From DASSTY01 sp035760645 (GTDB taxonomy: Bacteria; Gemmatimonadota; Gemmatimonadetes; Gemmatimonadales; GWC2-71-9): DNA of 64,000 bases. Positions 8,546 to 17,551 of the stretch are shown piece after piece. The stretch covers positions 11,136-75,135 of the forward strand of contig DASTSO010000141.1 in NCBI GenBank assembly GCA_035760645.1, read 5' to 3'. The notes below the pieces were generated by a model. It worked only from the letters and a program-made list of their open reading frames with translations, ran no database searches and was not told the DNA's origin. Position numbers and translations under genes: made by a program. Each line of letters starts with the position of its first letter. Within the stretch, counting starts at the first letter, position 1.

Positions 8546-10284
8546 GAGGGCTCCGCCGCCGGCGCCGCCGCCGGCGCGGCCACCGCCCCACCCGACCGCC
8601 GGCGCCAGATGCGCCAGTGCTCGGGGCCGACGCTGTCGACCACGGCGTAGTGGCGCGCGAGGTAGGCGTAGAAGGCGCGCAGCGCGGGGGTCGCCCGCCA
8701 CTGGCCGGGCCGCCGCACGCCGGGGCCTGGCGCGGGAGACTGCCAGGTGGAGTCGAAGGGGGTGAGCGGCGGGAGGAGCGGGGTCGGCTGCTCGACGAGG
8801 AGCGCGGGCCGGGCGCGCTCCAGCTCGGCCTCGACGCCCCGGATCAGCGCCGGGGTGACGTAGCCGGGAGTGACGAGCGCCAGCGGGTAGATGAAGCGGC
8901 TCGCCGCGGGATGCCGCGAGAAGAGATACACGTCGGCCGCGTGGCCCCAGACGAAGATCGGCGCCCCCGGCGGCAGCGCCGACCGGAGATAGCGGGTCAC
9001 GGCCTCGACCTGCCGCGTCCGCTCGCCGACCAGCGGGCGCTCGTCGAGCGCACGGACCTGGTCGAGCACCGCCGGGAGGGCGAGGCCGAGCGCGACGATC
9101 ACGCCGAGCGCATGGGCGCGCGGCGCCGGCTGGCGGGCGAGCAGCGCCTCGACCAGCAGCGCCACGAGCAGCGCGAAGGCCGGCACGAGCGCGAGGAAGT
9201 AGTGCCCGTAGGGCCGCCCCGGCAGCGCCGCAAGCCCGAGCTCGAGCGGCGCCCAGACGAGGGCCAACAGCCAGACCGCGGCCCGCGGGCTGCGGTTCCC
9301 GCGGTCGTCGCCGGGGCGGCCGTCGTGGCCGGGGCGGCGGTCGTAGAGGCGCAGGGCGGCCAGGAGCCAGCCGGCCGTGACGAGGGCGAGCGGCAGGTGC
9401 CGCGTCGCGAGCCGCACCCCGTCGCCCGCGGCGCCGAGGCGCTCGCGCCACGACGCCGCGATGTAGACCAGGTTGTAGTGCACCACCTGATCCTCGAACG
9501 CACCGAGCGCGCCGCGTGCGGCGAGGGCCGCGAGGGCGAGGGCGAGCACGGCGGTCGCGCCGGCGAGGGCCGCGAGCAGCCAGCGCCCCCACTCGCCCCA
9601 GGCCCGCCGGTGCGCCGCGGCGAGCGTCGCCACGAGCGCCACCGCCAGCATGGCGCCGATGAGTGTGGGGCGCAGCAGCCCGGCGAGTCCGGCGAGGACG
9701 CCGAGCCCCGCGCCGGCCCCGCGTCCGAGCGCCACCCGGCCGTCGCCGGCGAAGAGCAGCCCCGCGGCCGCCACCTGCAGAGGCAGCGCGTACTCCTCGG
9801 TCAGGTTGGACTGTCGCACGTCGGGAATCGCCGCGGCGAGACAGGCGCTGCCCACGATCACGGCCGGCGTGCCGAGCCCGGCACGGGCGAGCAGGCGGGC
9901 GCCGAGGAGCACGGCGGCGACGGTGGCGAGGGCGCCGAGGAGCCAGATCCCCCAGATCCCTCCACCGCCGAGCGCGAGCCCCAGGGCGTTGAGCCAGTGG
10001 ATGAGCGGCGGCTTCTGATCCCAGAAGGCGAGATAGGGCGCACCGCCCTGCCGGATCAGCTCGCCCGCGTAGGCGAAGGCCGCGGCGTCGGTCGGCACGC
10101 CGGCCTCGAAGGTCGGGCGCACGAAGACGGGCCATTCCACCGCCTTGGTGAGGACCACCCAGCAGACGGCGGCGGCGACCGCGGCCCGCCGCGCGCCGAG
10201 CCCCGCCGCGAGGCGCGCCGGCGCCCGGGCGCCGGCGCGGACGCGGCTCATCACGGGATGGAGGGCGGCGGGAACCGAGACCAT
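8542..10284 (-). CDS. Polytopic membrane glycosyltransferase-like protein (GT39/GT-C type), paralogue of the gene at 12690-14477
   Basis: About 580 residues, many membrane helices. The N-terminal loop DAAAFAYAGELIRQGGAPYLAFWDQKPPLIHW is the acidic catalytic-type loop of PMT/GT39-like transferases, and a conserved soluble block near the end reads IFVWGHAADVYLFSRHPAASRFIYP. Both blocks are closely matched in the protein at 12690-14477, so the two are paralogues inside one operon. The ATG overlaps the preceding stop as TGATG (1 nt) and its own stop overlaps the next start by 4 nt. Probable role is transfer of a sugar from a polyprenyl-phosphate carrier on the periplasmic face; acceptor unknown. 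Confidence 0.78.
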   Translation of the reverse strand: MVSVPAALHPVMSRVRAGARAPARLAAGLGARRAAVAAAVCWVVLTKAVEWPVFVRPTFEAGVPTDAAAFAYAGELIRQGGAPYLAFWDQKPPLIHWLNALGLALGGGGIWGIWLLGALATVAAVLLGARLLARAGLGTPAVIVGSACLAAAIPDVRQSNLTEEYALPLQVAAAGLLFAGDGRVALGRGAGAGLGVLAGLAGLLRPTLIGAMLAVALVATLAAAHRRAWGEWGRWLLAALAGATAVLALALAALAARGALGAFEDQVVHYNLVYIAASWRERLGAAGDGVRLATRHLPLALVTAGWLLAALRLYDRRPGHDGRPGDDRGNRSPRAAVWLLALVWAPLELGLAALPGRPYGHYFLALVPAFALLVALLVEALLARQPAPRAHALGVIVALGLALPAVLDQVRALDERPLVGERTRQVEAVTRYLRSALPPGAPIFVWGHAADVYLFSRHPAASRFIYPLALVTPGYVTPALIRGVEAELERARPALLVEQPTPLLPPLTPFDSTWQSPAPGPGVRRPGQWRATPALRAFYAYLARHYAVVDSVGPEHWRIWRRRSGGAVAAPAAAPAAEPS

Positions 10285-11648
10285 CAGGCGGCGGGCCGGG
10301 CGGGGGGCGCGGCCGCCGCCGTCGCGCGGCCGGGCGCGAGATCGTCGGCCACGAGCTCGCCGACGACCCGGCCGTCGCGCAGCGCGTAGTTGGTGCCGCG
10401 GTCCTCCGGATAGACCTGCGCCATGGTGCAGAGATAGAGCCCGGCGATCGGCGTCTCGCGCGGGGGGATGAGCCGGCTGTAGTGGCGGCTCACGATCGGC
10501 TGTGCGTGGCGCGCGCGCCAGACGTGGTGGGCGCGCACCCAGGCGGGGTCGAAGGCCGGGAACATCCGCGCGAGGAACGGCAGGCAGTAGGCGAAGACCT
10601 CCGCGTCGCTCATGCGGAACAGCTCGGCCGACTCCGGGAGGTATTTCGACAGGTAGACGATGTGCCGCCCGTCGTAGGTCGCGGCCGGCTCGAAGTTCGT
10701 GTGCTCGATGACCCCGACGAAGGGGAAACCGGGATCGTTGACGTTGAGCCAGTAGGTGGACGACAGGCTCCGGTCGAGCTCGAGGACGAGACAGACGTTG
10801 GCGAGGTACTCCACCGCGCGCAGCTGCGCGACGTAGTCGGCCGGCGCGTGGGGGGCGACGAGGTCGGCGACGAGCGGGAGCGCCGGGGTGGCGATGACCC
10901 GGTCGGCGCGCACCACGCCGCCGGGCGTCTCGACGCCCGTGATGCCCCCCTGCTCGACGGCGAGGCCGGTCACGGGCGTGCCGGTGCGCACCGTGCCGCC
11001 CGCCGCCTCGATCGCCCGCGCGAGCGCCTCGGCGAGCGCGGCGAAGCCGCCGCGATAATACGCGAGCATCTCGGCACCGCCCTTGCCGCGGCTCCCGCCG
11101 CGCAGCTTGAGCTTGTTCCAGAACCAGACCGCCGACACGTCCCGGGCGTAGACGCCGAACTTGCCCTCGAGCAGCGGCTTCCAGACGACCTCGTAGACAC
11201 GGCGGCCGCCGAGCGCGACGAGCCACTCCTCGGCGGTGAGCGCCTCGAGCGCGCGCCAGTCCGCCACGCGCCGGGCGCGCAGCGCGAGCAGCCCGAGCCG
11301 GAGCCGGTCGGCGGGCGGCAGCGGGGCGAAGCGCAGCAGGTCGAGCGGCTTGCTCAGCCGGTAGATCGTGTTCGCGAAGTACATCCCCGTCCGGGTCGGC
11401 CGGTAGAGGATGCGGTCCTCGAGCCCCAGCTCCGCCACGAGCTCGTTCACGTGGCGGTCGTTGGTGAACCAGTGGTGATAGAACTTCTCGAGCCGCTGGC
11501 CGCCGACCTCGAACGTGCCGGCGAGTCCGCCCACGTCCGCGTCGGCCTCCAGCACTGTGACGCCGACGCCGCGCCGCGCGAGCGCCCAGGCGGCGGCGAG
11601 CCCGCCGAAGCCGCCGCCGATCACGACGACATGCGGCCGCGCCGTCAC
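10284..11648 (-). CDS. NAD(P)/FAD-dependent oxidoreductase of the amine-oxidase / UDP-galactopyranose-mutase-like fold
   Basis: A 454-residue flavoprotein with the N-terminal dinucleotide-binding motif VVVIGGGFGGLAAAWALARR (residues about 7-26), then GGLAGTFEVGGQRLEKFYHHWFTND and LYRPTRTGMYFANTIYRLSKPLDLLRF. The C-terminal FAD-contact block reads IAGLYLCTMAQVYPEDRGTNYALRDGRVVGE. This family of amine-oxidase-type flavoproteins is repeatedly found in surface-polysaccharide and glycolipid loci, but its reaction is not settled; sugar isomerisation (as in UDP-galactopyranose mutase) and lipid desaturation (as in phytoene or protoporphyrinogen oxidases) are both possible. GTG start lies 1 nt after the upstream stop; its TGA overlaps the next ATG. 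Confidence 0.8.
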   Translation of the reverse strand: MTARPHVVVIGGGFGGLAAAWALARRGVGVTVLEADADVGGLAGTFEVGGQRLEKFYHHWFTNDRHVNELVAELGLEDRILYRPTRTGMYFANTIYRLSKPLDLLRFAPLPPADRLRLGLLALRARRVADWRALEALTAEEWLVALGGRRVYEVVWKPLLEGKFGVYARDVSAVWFWNKLKLRGGSRGKGGAEMLAYYRGGFAALAEALARAIEAAGGTVRTGTPVTGLAVEQGGITGVETPGGVVRADRVIATPALPLVADLVAPHAPADYVAQLRAVEYLANVCLVLELDRSLSSTYWLNVNDPGFPFVGVIEHTNFEPAATYDGRHIVYLSKYLPESAELFRMSDAEVFAYCLPFLARMFPAFDPAWVRAHHVWRARHAQPIVSRHYSRLIPPRETPIAGLYLCTMAQVYPEDRGTNYALRDGRVVGELVADDLAPGRATAAAAPPARPAA

Positions 11649-11649
11649 C

Positions 11650-12690
11650 TCAGGTCGCCTCCGCCGCGTGCCGCCCGCGCGCGAGCGCGAGCCGGCCGCG
11701 CGGCCGCAGCAGCAGGAGCGCGCCCGCCAGCGTCACCGGCGCCCACAGCAGCAGGTGCACGAGCAGCGCGAAGGCGGCCGCCCCGGTCGCGCCGGCGCCG
11801 TAGGCGCGCAGCCCGAGCATGGCGAAGTAGTCGAACGTGCCGACGTAGCCTGGCGAGCTCGGCAGCAGCGTCGCCAGGGTGCCGGTCGCGAGCGCGAACC
11901 AGGGGGCGAGCGGCGGGACGCGCACGCCGAGCGCCAGCGCCACCCCGGCATAGAGCCCGCCCTCGCAGAGCCAGGCCAGGAACGAGAGCCCGACGAGCTC
12001 GGCCGCGCGCCGCGGCGACTGCAGCACCGTGAAGGCATCGAGGAACTGCTCCGCCCACCCGCGCGTCTGCGGCAGGCGCGCCCCGAGCGGTCCGCGCCCG
12101 AGCAGCCAGTGGAGCAGACGCCGCACGTGCGTGGGGGCGAGCATCAGCACCAGGAGGCCCGCGAGGCAGACGAGGCCGGCGACGAGCGCCGCCGTGACGA
12201 AGAGTGCCGGCAGCGCGCCGCGCCCCACGCCCCAGAGGCCGAGGAAGAGCAGCATGAGCAGCGTGAGCAGGTCGAGAACGCGCTCGACGACGAGCGTGCC
12301 GAGCACCCGCATCGGCGGCGTGCCGAGCTGCTCACGGAAGCCGAAGGCGCGGATGAAGTCGCCGGCGCGCAGCGGCATCGTGTTGTTCGCGGCGAGGCTG
12401 AGGAGGTAGGGCCGGATGCAGGCCCGCGCCGGCAGCGCCGGCGCGCTCGCGCGCAGCATGAGCCACCAGCGGACGATGCGAAGCCCGAAGTCGAGCGCGA
12501 GCAGCGCCAGGCCGGCGACGAGCGGCAGCACCGCCGCGTGCCGCCAGGCGGCGGCGACCGCCGTCCAGTCGAGCCGCCGGAAGGCGAGGACGAGGAAGCC
12601 GGCGGCCACCAACAGCCCGGCGACCGGCCGGACGCGGCGTCCCCAGCCGGCGCGCCGGCCGTCGGACGCGAGCGGCACTCCCTGCGGCAT
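11650..12690 (-). CDS. Lysylphosphatidylglycerol synthase-type / UPF0104 integral membrane protein
   Basis: 346 residues with seven to eight membrane helices. Diagnostic features of the family are the basic motif after the first helix (RRLDWTAVAAAWR), a block RPYLLSLAANNTMPLRAGDFIRAFGFRE, and SSPGYVGTFDYFAMLGLRAYG near the C-terminus. The catalytic soluble domain of MprF is absent, so it corresponds to the stand-alone flippase-like half. In glycan operons such proteins are thought to move a lipid or lipid-linked sugar across the membrane; that role is an inference here. ATG overlaps the preceding gene's stop as TGATG. Confidence 0.78.
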   Translation of the reverse strand: MPQGVPLASDGRRAGWGRRVRPVAGLLVAAGFLVLAFRRLDWTAVAAAWRHAAVLPLVAGLALLALDFGLRIVRWWLMLRASAPALPARACIRPYLLSLAANNTMPLRAGDFIRAFGFREQLGTPPMRVLGTLVVERVLDLLTLLMLLFLGLWGVGRGALPALFVTAALVAGLVCLAGLLVLMLAPTHVRRLLHWLLGRGPLGARLPQTRGWAEQFLDAFTVLQSPRRAAELVGLSFLAWLCEGGLYAGVALALGVRVPPLAPWFALATGTLATLLPSSPGYVGTFDYFAMLGLRAYGAGATGAAAFALLVHLLLWAPVTLAGALLLLRPRGRLALARGRHAAEAT

Positions 12691-14477
12691 CACCACGTGT
12701 ACACCATCGTGTCCTCCGTCACCGGCGCGATCCGCACCGGGGCGTGCGTGGTCGCGGGGTCGAGCGGTCCGTCGGGCCGCAGGCGATAGACGACCCAGCG
12801 GCTCGGGCCCACCGTGTCGGCCGGCTCGTAGTAGGCGGCCACGTAGTCGTAGAACCGGCGCAGCGCCGGCGTCATCGACCACCAGGGCGTCGCGCTCCGC
12901 CACGGCGGGACCCGCCAGGTGGGGTCGAAGGCCCCGAGCGAGGGGACGAGATCGTTCCACTGCCGCACGCCCGAGGTCGCGTCCACGATGAGCGGCGGCC
13001 GCGCGGCACGAACTTCCGCGAGGAACCCAGAGACCATCGCGGCCGTCGCGTAGCGCGGCGTGAGGAGCGGGAGCGGGTAGATGTACTTCGATGCGGGACG
13101 CCGGCCCGAGAAGTAGTAGACGTCGGCCGCGTGCCCCCAGACGAGGATCGGCTGCCGTGGCGACGTGTGCGCGTCGATGTAGCCGACGGTGGCCTGGAGC
13201 TGGTCGGCGCGGCGGTGCGGCAGGCCCTTGTCGTAGACGTCGAGCGCCACGTTCAGCACCGGCGGCACCGCGAGCGCGACCGCGAGCGCCGCCACGGCCC
13301 ACCGCGGCGCGACGGGTCCATCCCGCCACGCGAGCAGGCTCGCCGCGAAGCTCGCGGCGAGATACGCGAGCGGCGCGAAGAGCGGCATGAAGTAGTGACC
13401 ATACGAGCGGCCCGAGACGCCGGCGAGCACCGCCTCGACCGGCAGCCAGACGACCCCGAGCCACACCAAGGAATCCCGGCGCGCCACCGGCACCCGCACC
13501 AGGCGCGCGACGGCGAGCAGCCATCCGGCGAGCGGCAGCAGGACCGGCGCGGTGCGGCCGACGATCCCGAGCCCGCCGTAGCCCGCGCGCAGCCGCCGCT
13601 TCCAGCTCGCCGCGACGTAGAGCCCGTTGTAGCGGAGGACCTGATCGCGGAAGGCGTCGAGGGCGCCGTGCGCCGCCAGGTAGCCGAGAATCGGGGCTGC
13701 GACGACGAGCCCACCGAGCACGCCGCCGCCCACGAGCCCGAGCCATTCTCGGCCCCGCCGCGCGGCGAGGAGGCGGACGCTCATGAGCGCGACCGCGACG
13801 AGCGGAGCACCGATCAGATTCGGCCGCAGGAAGCCCAGGAGCGCGCCGACGACGCCGAGACCGAGGCCGGCGCGCACGGTCGAGCCGCCCCGCGCCCACC
13901 AGAGAAAGAGCAGGATGGCGAGCCACTGCAGCGGCGGGGCGTAGCCCTCGGTCATGTTGACCGCGAGGATGCTCGGCGCGGCGGCCGCGAGGAACAGCGC
14001 GCCGAGGAGCGCCGGGAACGGGCCGAACGCCAGGCGGAGTGCCCGATAGGCGAGCAGCAGCGCCGTCACGAGCGAAAGCCAGGCCACCGCCCACACACCC
14101 CACAGCGACCCACCGCCCAGGGCGAGGGCCGCGGCGTCGATGAAGAAGATCAGCGGCGGCTTGTGGTCCCAGAAGCTCAGGTAGGGGACGCCGCCATGCC
14201 GAACCATCGCCCCGGCGTAGGTGAAGAAGGAGGCGTCGATGGGCGAATCGGAGTAGATCATCGGATGCACGCCGAGCGGCCAGCGCGCGAAGAGCAGCGC
14301 GCCCAGCCAGAGGGCGGCGAGAAGGAGCACGGCCCCCGCGACCGCGGGGGCGAGCGCGGCCTCCGGGGCGAGCGCCGCGTCGGAGGCGGTGGGCGCGAGC
14401 GTCGCGCCGGGTGCCGGTTCCTCGAACCCGACCGGCGCCGCCGCACGCCACCGGAGCCGGCGGGCGGGAGCGCTCAT
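12690..14477 (-). CDS. Polytopic membrane glycosyltransferase-like protein (GT39/GT-C type), first of two paralogues
   Basis: 595 residues. After an Ala/Pro-rich N-terminus a first helix leads to the catalytic-type loop DSPIDASFFTYAGAMVRHGG and PYLSFWDHKPPLIFFIDAAAL. Later blocks include VNMTEGYAPPLQWLAILLF and LVWGHAADVYYFSGRRPASKYIYP, nearly matching the protein at 8542-10284. About ten hydrophobic helices precede a soluble C-terminal region ending in VVYRLRPDGP. The ATG overlaps the GT2 stop by 4 nt (ATGA), which couples it to a gene expected to make its polyprenyl-phosphate sugar donor. Substrate unknown. Confidence 0.78.
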   Translation of the reverse strand: MSAPARRLRWRAAAPVGFEEPAPGATLAPTASDAALAPEAALAPAVAGAVLLLAALWLGALLFARWPLGVHPMIYSDSPIDASFFTYAGAMVRHGGVPYLSFWDHKPPLIFFIDAAALALGGGSLWGVWAVAWLSLVTALLLAYRALRLAFGPFPALLGALFLAAAAPSILAVNMTEGYAPPLQWLAILLFLWWARGGSTVRAGLGLGVVGALLGFLRPNLIGAPLVAVALMSVRLLAARRGREWLGLVGGGVLGGLVVAAPILGYLAAHGALDAFRDQVLRYNGLYVAASWKRRLRAGYGGLGIVGRTAPVLLPLAGWLLAVARLVRVPVARRDSLVWLGVVWLPVEAVLAGVSGRSYGHYFMPLFAPLAYLAASFAASLLAWRDGPVAPRWAVAALAVALAVPPVLNVALDVYDKGLPHRRADQLQATVGYIDAHTSPRQPILVWGHAADVYYFSGRRPASKYIYPLPLLTPRYATAAMVSGFLAEVRAARPPLIVDATSGVRQWNDLVPSLGAFDPTWRVPPWRSATPWWSMTPALRRFYDYVAAYYEPADTVGPSRWVVYRLRPDGPLDPATTHAPVRIAPVTEDTMVYTW

Positions 14478-15592
14478 GCGCGCCGCGCCACCTGCTGGCG
14501 ATGGCCGGGGCGCCCGTCGAGGGTGCGGCGCCGCTCGCCCGTCGTCCGACGATCGGCGGCGCGCACGCGCCGCTCGATCATCGGCCGCGCCTCCATCGGC
14601 CGCGCCTCCATCGGCCGCGCCTCCATCGGCCGCGCCTCGAGGGCCGCGGGCACCGAGGGCGCGAAGCCCAGCCGCTCCTGCACGAGGTAGAGGGGCCGCC
14701 GCTTCGCCTCGCGGTAGATCCGGCCGACGTACTGCCCCATGATGCCCAGCGCCGTGAGCTGGATGCCGCCGATGAAGAGCACCGCGATGAAGAGCGCCGT
14801 CCACCCGGTCACGTAATACGGCGTGAAGAGCCGCAGCACGAGCGCGTAGAGGATGCCGAGGAGCGCGAGCCCGCTCGTGAGGAACCCGGCCCAGCTCGCC
14901 AGCGCCAGGGGCGTGAGGCTGAACGAGGTGATGCCGTCGAGCGCGAAGCGCAGCATCTTGCCGACCGGATATTTCGTGTCGCCGGCGAGCCGCTCGGCCC
15001 GGCGATACGGCACCGCCTGCTGGCGGAAGCCGGCCCAGCTCACCATCCCGCGCACGAAGCGATCGCGCTCGGGCATCGCCACGAGCGCGTCGACCACCTT
15101 GCGGTCCATCAGCCGGAAGTCGCCGGTGTCGAGCGGGATCTCGGTCTCGGACAGGCGGTTGATGAGGCGGTAGAACGCCTTCGCCGTCCAGAGCTTGAAG
15201 CGGGTCTCGCCGGCCCGCTCGGTGCGCACGCCGTAGACCACGTCGTACCCCGCGCGCCAGCCGGCGACGAACTCGGCGATCACTTCCGGCGGATCCTGCA
15301 GATCGGCGTCGATGAGCACCACCGCGTCGCCGCGGGCGTGCTCGATGCCCGCGGTCACGGCGACCTGGTGGCCGAAGTTGCGCGAGAAGCGGATGACGCG
15401 GACGTGGGCGTCGCGGCCGGCCAGGCCGGCGAGGAGGGCGCCGGTCGCGTCGCGGCTGCCGTCGTCGACGTAGAGGAGCTCGTAGCTCAGCCCCTCGAGG
15501 CCGGCCAGCACCGCCGTGAGGCGCGCGTGCGTGACCTCGAGGACCGCCTCTTCGTTGTAGCAGGGAACCACGACGGAGAGCAACGACGGCAC
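14474..15592 (-). CDS. GT2 glycosyltransferase, polyprenyl-phosphate sugar synthase type (DPM1/GtrB-like) with repeat tail
   Basis: 372 residues and first gene of the glycan operon. The GT-A catalytic domain shows VVVPCYNEE (7-15), YVDDGSRDATG (41-51), IDADLQDPPEV (94-104) and a QQAVPYRRAERLAGDTKYP acceptor block. Two membrane helices follow (about 230-290). This is the layout of enzymes that load mannose or glucose from a nucleotide sugar onto undecaprenyl phosphate. The family usually ends soon after RREAKRRPLYLVQERLGF-like sequence, but here a further ~70 Arg-rich residues follow, including four tandem MEARP units. GTG start is supported by an AGAGG sequence 6 nt upstream and immediate alignment with the family N-terminus. 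Confidence 0.87.
   Translation of the reverse strand: MPSLLSVVVPCYNEEAVLEVTHARLTAVLAGLEGLSYELLYVDDGSRDATGALLAGLAGRDAHVRVIRFSRNFGHQVAVTAGIEHARGDAVVLIDADLQDPPEVIAEFVAGWRAGYDVVYGVRTERAGETRFKLWTAKAFYRLINRLSETEIPLDTGDFRLMDRKVVDALVAMPERDRFVRGMVSWAGFRQQAVPYRRAERLAGDTKYPVGKMLRFALDGITSFSLTPLALASWAGFLTSGLALLGILYALVLRLFTPYYVTGWTALFIAVLFIGGIQLTALGIMGQYVGRIYREAKRRPLYLVQERLGFAPSVPAALEARPMEARPMEARPMEARPMIERRVRAADRRTTGERRRTLDGRPGHRQQVARRA
14581..14640. repeat. Four tandem 15-bp repeats encoding MEARP units
   Basis: The unit TCGGCCGCGCCTCCA occurs at 14581, 14596 and 14611, with a fourth copy at 14626 that differs near its end. It lies inside the C-terminal tail of the GT2 gene and encodes MEARP on the minus strand. 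Unit length is a multiple of three, so copy-number change by slippage would keep the frame. Confidence 0.9.
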
Positions 15593-15719
15593 CGCGACCT
15601 CTACCTTCCCCTACTCGATCCAGGCACCGGCGAGCAGCGAGCAATCCGGTGAATCACCGGCGGGAGGAGCCGGCGAGCTCCCCCAGCGCTCGTGGACCGC
15701 GCGCCGGGCGGATGTGTAG

Positions 15720-17468
15720 TTAAGGGTCGCTTCCGGGCCGGTCTGTGACACGCGACACGTCGCCTCCCCCCGCCCCCTCCCCCACCCGCTCACAGAATTC
15801 CCGGACGAAGCGGCCACTCTCCCCGCTGCCGAAGCGCACGAGTACCACCTCCCCCTCGACCGCCTCGACGACGCCCTCGCCGTGCTTCGGGAGCCGCACC
15901 CGATCACCGGGCGCGAGCGGCGGGAGGGCCACGTGGTGCGGCCCCGCCGGCCCCGCCGGCCCCGCCGCGGCGGCGGGCTGCATCTCCTCGGGCAGCCGGA
16001 TCCGCTCGGCCACGGGGTGGCGGCAGTTGTCGCAGGTACCGCACCCGTCCTCGCCCTCGAGCGACTCGCCGAAGTAGTCGTAGAGCGCGCGCCAGCGGCA
16101 GCGCGCGCTCCGGGCATAGCCCTCCATGCGCTCCAGCTTCTCGCGATCGTGCTCGCCCCGCTCTGCGAAGCCGCGGGCGAGGGCCTCCAGCCGCTCGCGG
16201 CTCAGCCCCGCCGACTTCAGCCGAAAACGGACCCCGCGCTCCTCCTTCACCACCCCGGCGTCCTTCAGCGCGGCGAGCACGACGCGCACCTTGGTCTTCG
16301 CCACCCCCTGCGCCGCCGCCTGCACCGCCGTGAGCGCCACGGCGGCGCGGTCGGCGCCGAGACCGCTGAGGGCGTCGTGGACGGCCACCACCTCCTCGGC
16401 CCGCGGGTGCTTCCCGCCCAGGAAGAAGAGCTGGGTGCGCCGGTCCTGCGCGTCGTAGAGCAGCACGCACTCGGCGGGCTCGCCGTCGCGGCCCGCCCGG
16501 CCGGCCTCCTGGTAGTAGGCCTCGAGCGAGCCGGGCAGGTCGTAGTGGACGACGAAACGGATGTCTGCCTTGTCGATCCCCATGCCGAAGGCGTTGGTGG
16601 CCACCATCGCCCGGAGCTCGCCGGCCATGAAGCGATCCTGCACCGCGCGTCGCTCCTTCGCCGGGAGCCTGCCGTGGTAGCGGCCCACCTCGAGCCCCTC
16701 GGCCCAGAGGAAGTCGGCCACCTCCTCGACGTGCCGCACCGTGGCGCAGTAAATGATGCCCGTGCCGGCATTTGCCTCGAGGAGCCGCACCAGCTCGGTG
16801 CGCTTCTGCGCATCCCCCGTGACGCGCTCGACGGAGAAGCGGAGGTTGGGGCGAAAGATGCCGGTGTTGACCACCTGCATCCCCGGCCGGCCGAGCTGGG
16901 CGCGGATGTCGTCCACCACCTCGGGCGTGGCCGTGGCGGTGAGGGCGAGGATGGGCGGATCACCCAGCGCGGCGACGGCCTGGCGCAGCCCGAGGTAGGA
17001 AGGGCGGAAGTCGTGGCCCCACTCCGAGATGCAGTGCGCCTCGTCGATGACGACGAAGTCGATCGTGGTGGCCTCGAGCGTGGCGAGGAACTCGGGGCTG
17101 GTCAGCCGCTCGGGGGTGGTGAAGACGAACTCGCTCTCCTCGTCGGTGATGCGCGCGAGCGCCTCGCGCTCCTCGCCCCGCGAGAGCGTGCTGTTGACGG
17201 CCTCGGCGTCGAGGCCCAGCTCGCCGAGCTTGTCGACCTGGTCCTTCATGAGGGAGATGAGCGGCGAGACGACGATCGTCGTCCCCTCGAGATGGAGCGC
17301 CGGGAGCTGGTAGCAGAGCGACTTCCCCGCGCCGGTGGGCATGATGGCGAGCGTGTCCTCCCCGGCGAGCACCGACTCGACCACCTCCGCCTGGCCGGGG
17401 CGCAGACGCAAGAGGCCGAAGGTGTCGCGCAGGGTCCGGGAGAGCCCGCGCCGGATCCTGGCGTTCAT
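15720..17468 (-). CDS. recQ: ATP-dependent DNA helicase RecQ
   Basis: 582 residues. Helicase motifs are clear: LRPGQAEVV (motif 0), MPTGAGKSLCYQLPAL (Walker A, about 43-58), VVSPLISLMKDQ, IDEAHCISEWGHDFRP (DEAH about 142-145), LTATAT, and motif VI YYQEAGRAGRDGEP. The zinc-binding region shows CRWRALYDYF...CGTCDNC, and a winged-helix region precedes it. The usual C-terminal HRDC domain is not visible; instead the tail after a Gly/Pro-Ala linker reads LAPGDRVRLPKHGEGVVEAVEGEVVLVRFGSGE, a small beta domain of the DUF3553/Tudor-like kind. It unwinds DNA 3' to 5' in recombinational repair. ATG at 17468; divergent from the AI-2E gene. Confidence 0.93.
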   Translation of the reverse strand: MNARIRRGLSRTLRDTFGLLRLRPGQAEVVESVLAGEDTLAIMPTGAGKSLCYQLPALHLEGTTIVVSPLISLMKDQVDKLGELGLDAEAVNSTLSRGEEREALARITDEESEFVFTTPERLTSPEFLATLEATTIDFVVIDEAHCISEWGHDFRPSYLGLRQAVAALGDPPILALTATATPEVVDDIRAQLGRPGMQVVNTGIFRPNLRFSVERVTGDAQKRTELVRLLEANAGTGIIYCATVRHVEEVADFLWAEGLEVGRYHGRLPAKERRAVQDRFMAGELRAMVATNAFGMGIDKADIRFVVHYDLPGSLEAYYQEAGRAGRDGEPAECVLLYDAQDRRTQLFFLGGKHPRAEEVVAVHDALSGLGADRAAVALTAVQAAAQGVAKTKVRVVLAALKDAGVVKEERGVRFRLKSAGLSRERLEALARGFAERGEHDREKLERMEGYARSARCRWRALYDYFGESLEGEDGCGTCDNCRHPVAERIRLPEEMQPAAAAGPAGPAGPHHVALPPLAPGDRVRLPKHGEGVVEAVEGEVVLVRFGSGESGRFVREFCERVGEGAGGGDVSRVTDRPGSDP

Positions 17469-17551
17469 CCCCTAGAAGTAGCACGCGGGCGCGCGGGCGG
17501 CGTGTGCGCGGTCACATCGCCCCTTCCCGGGCCAGGGTTTAATGAACGACG

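Noticed and set aside
14581..14640. CRISPR-like short repeat array
   Set aside because: The 15-bp units are directly adjacent without spacers and lie within a coding frame; this is a tandem repeat.
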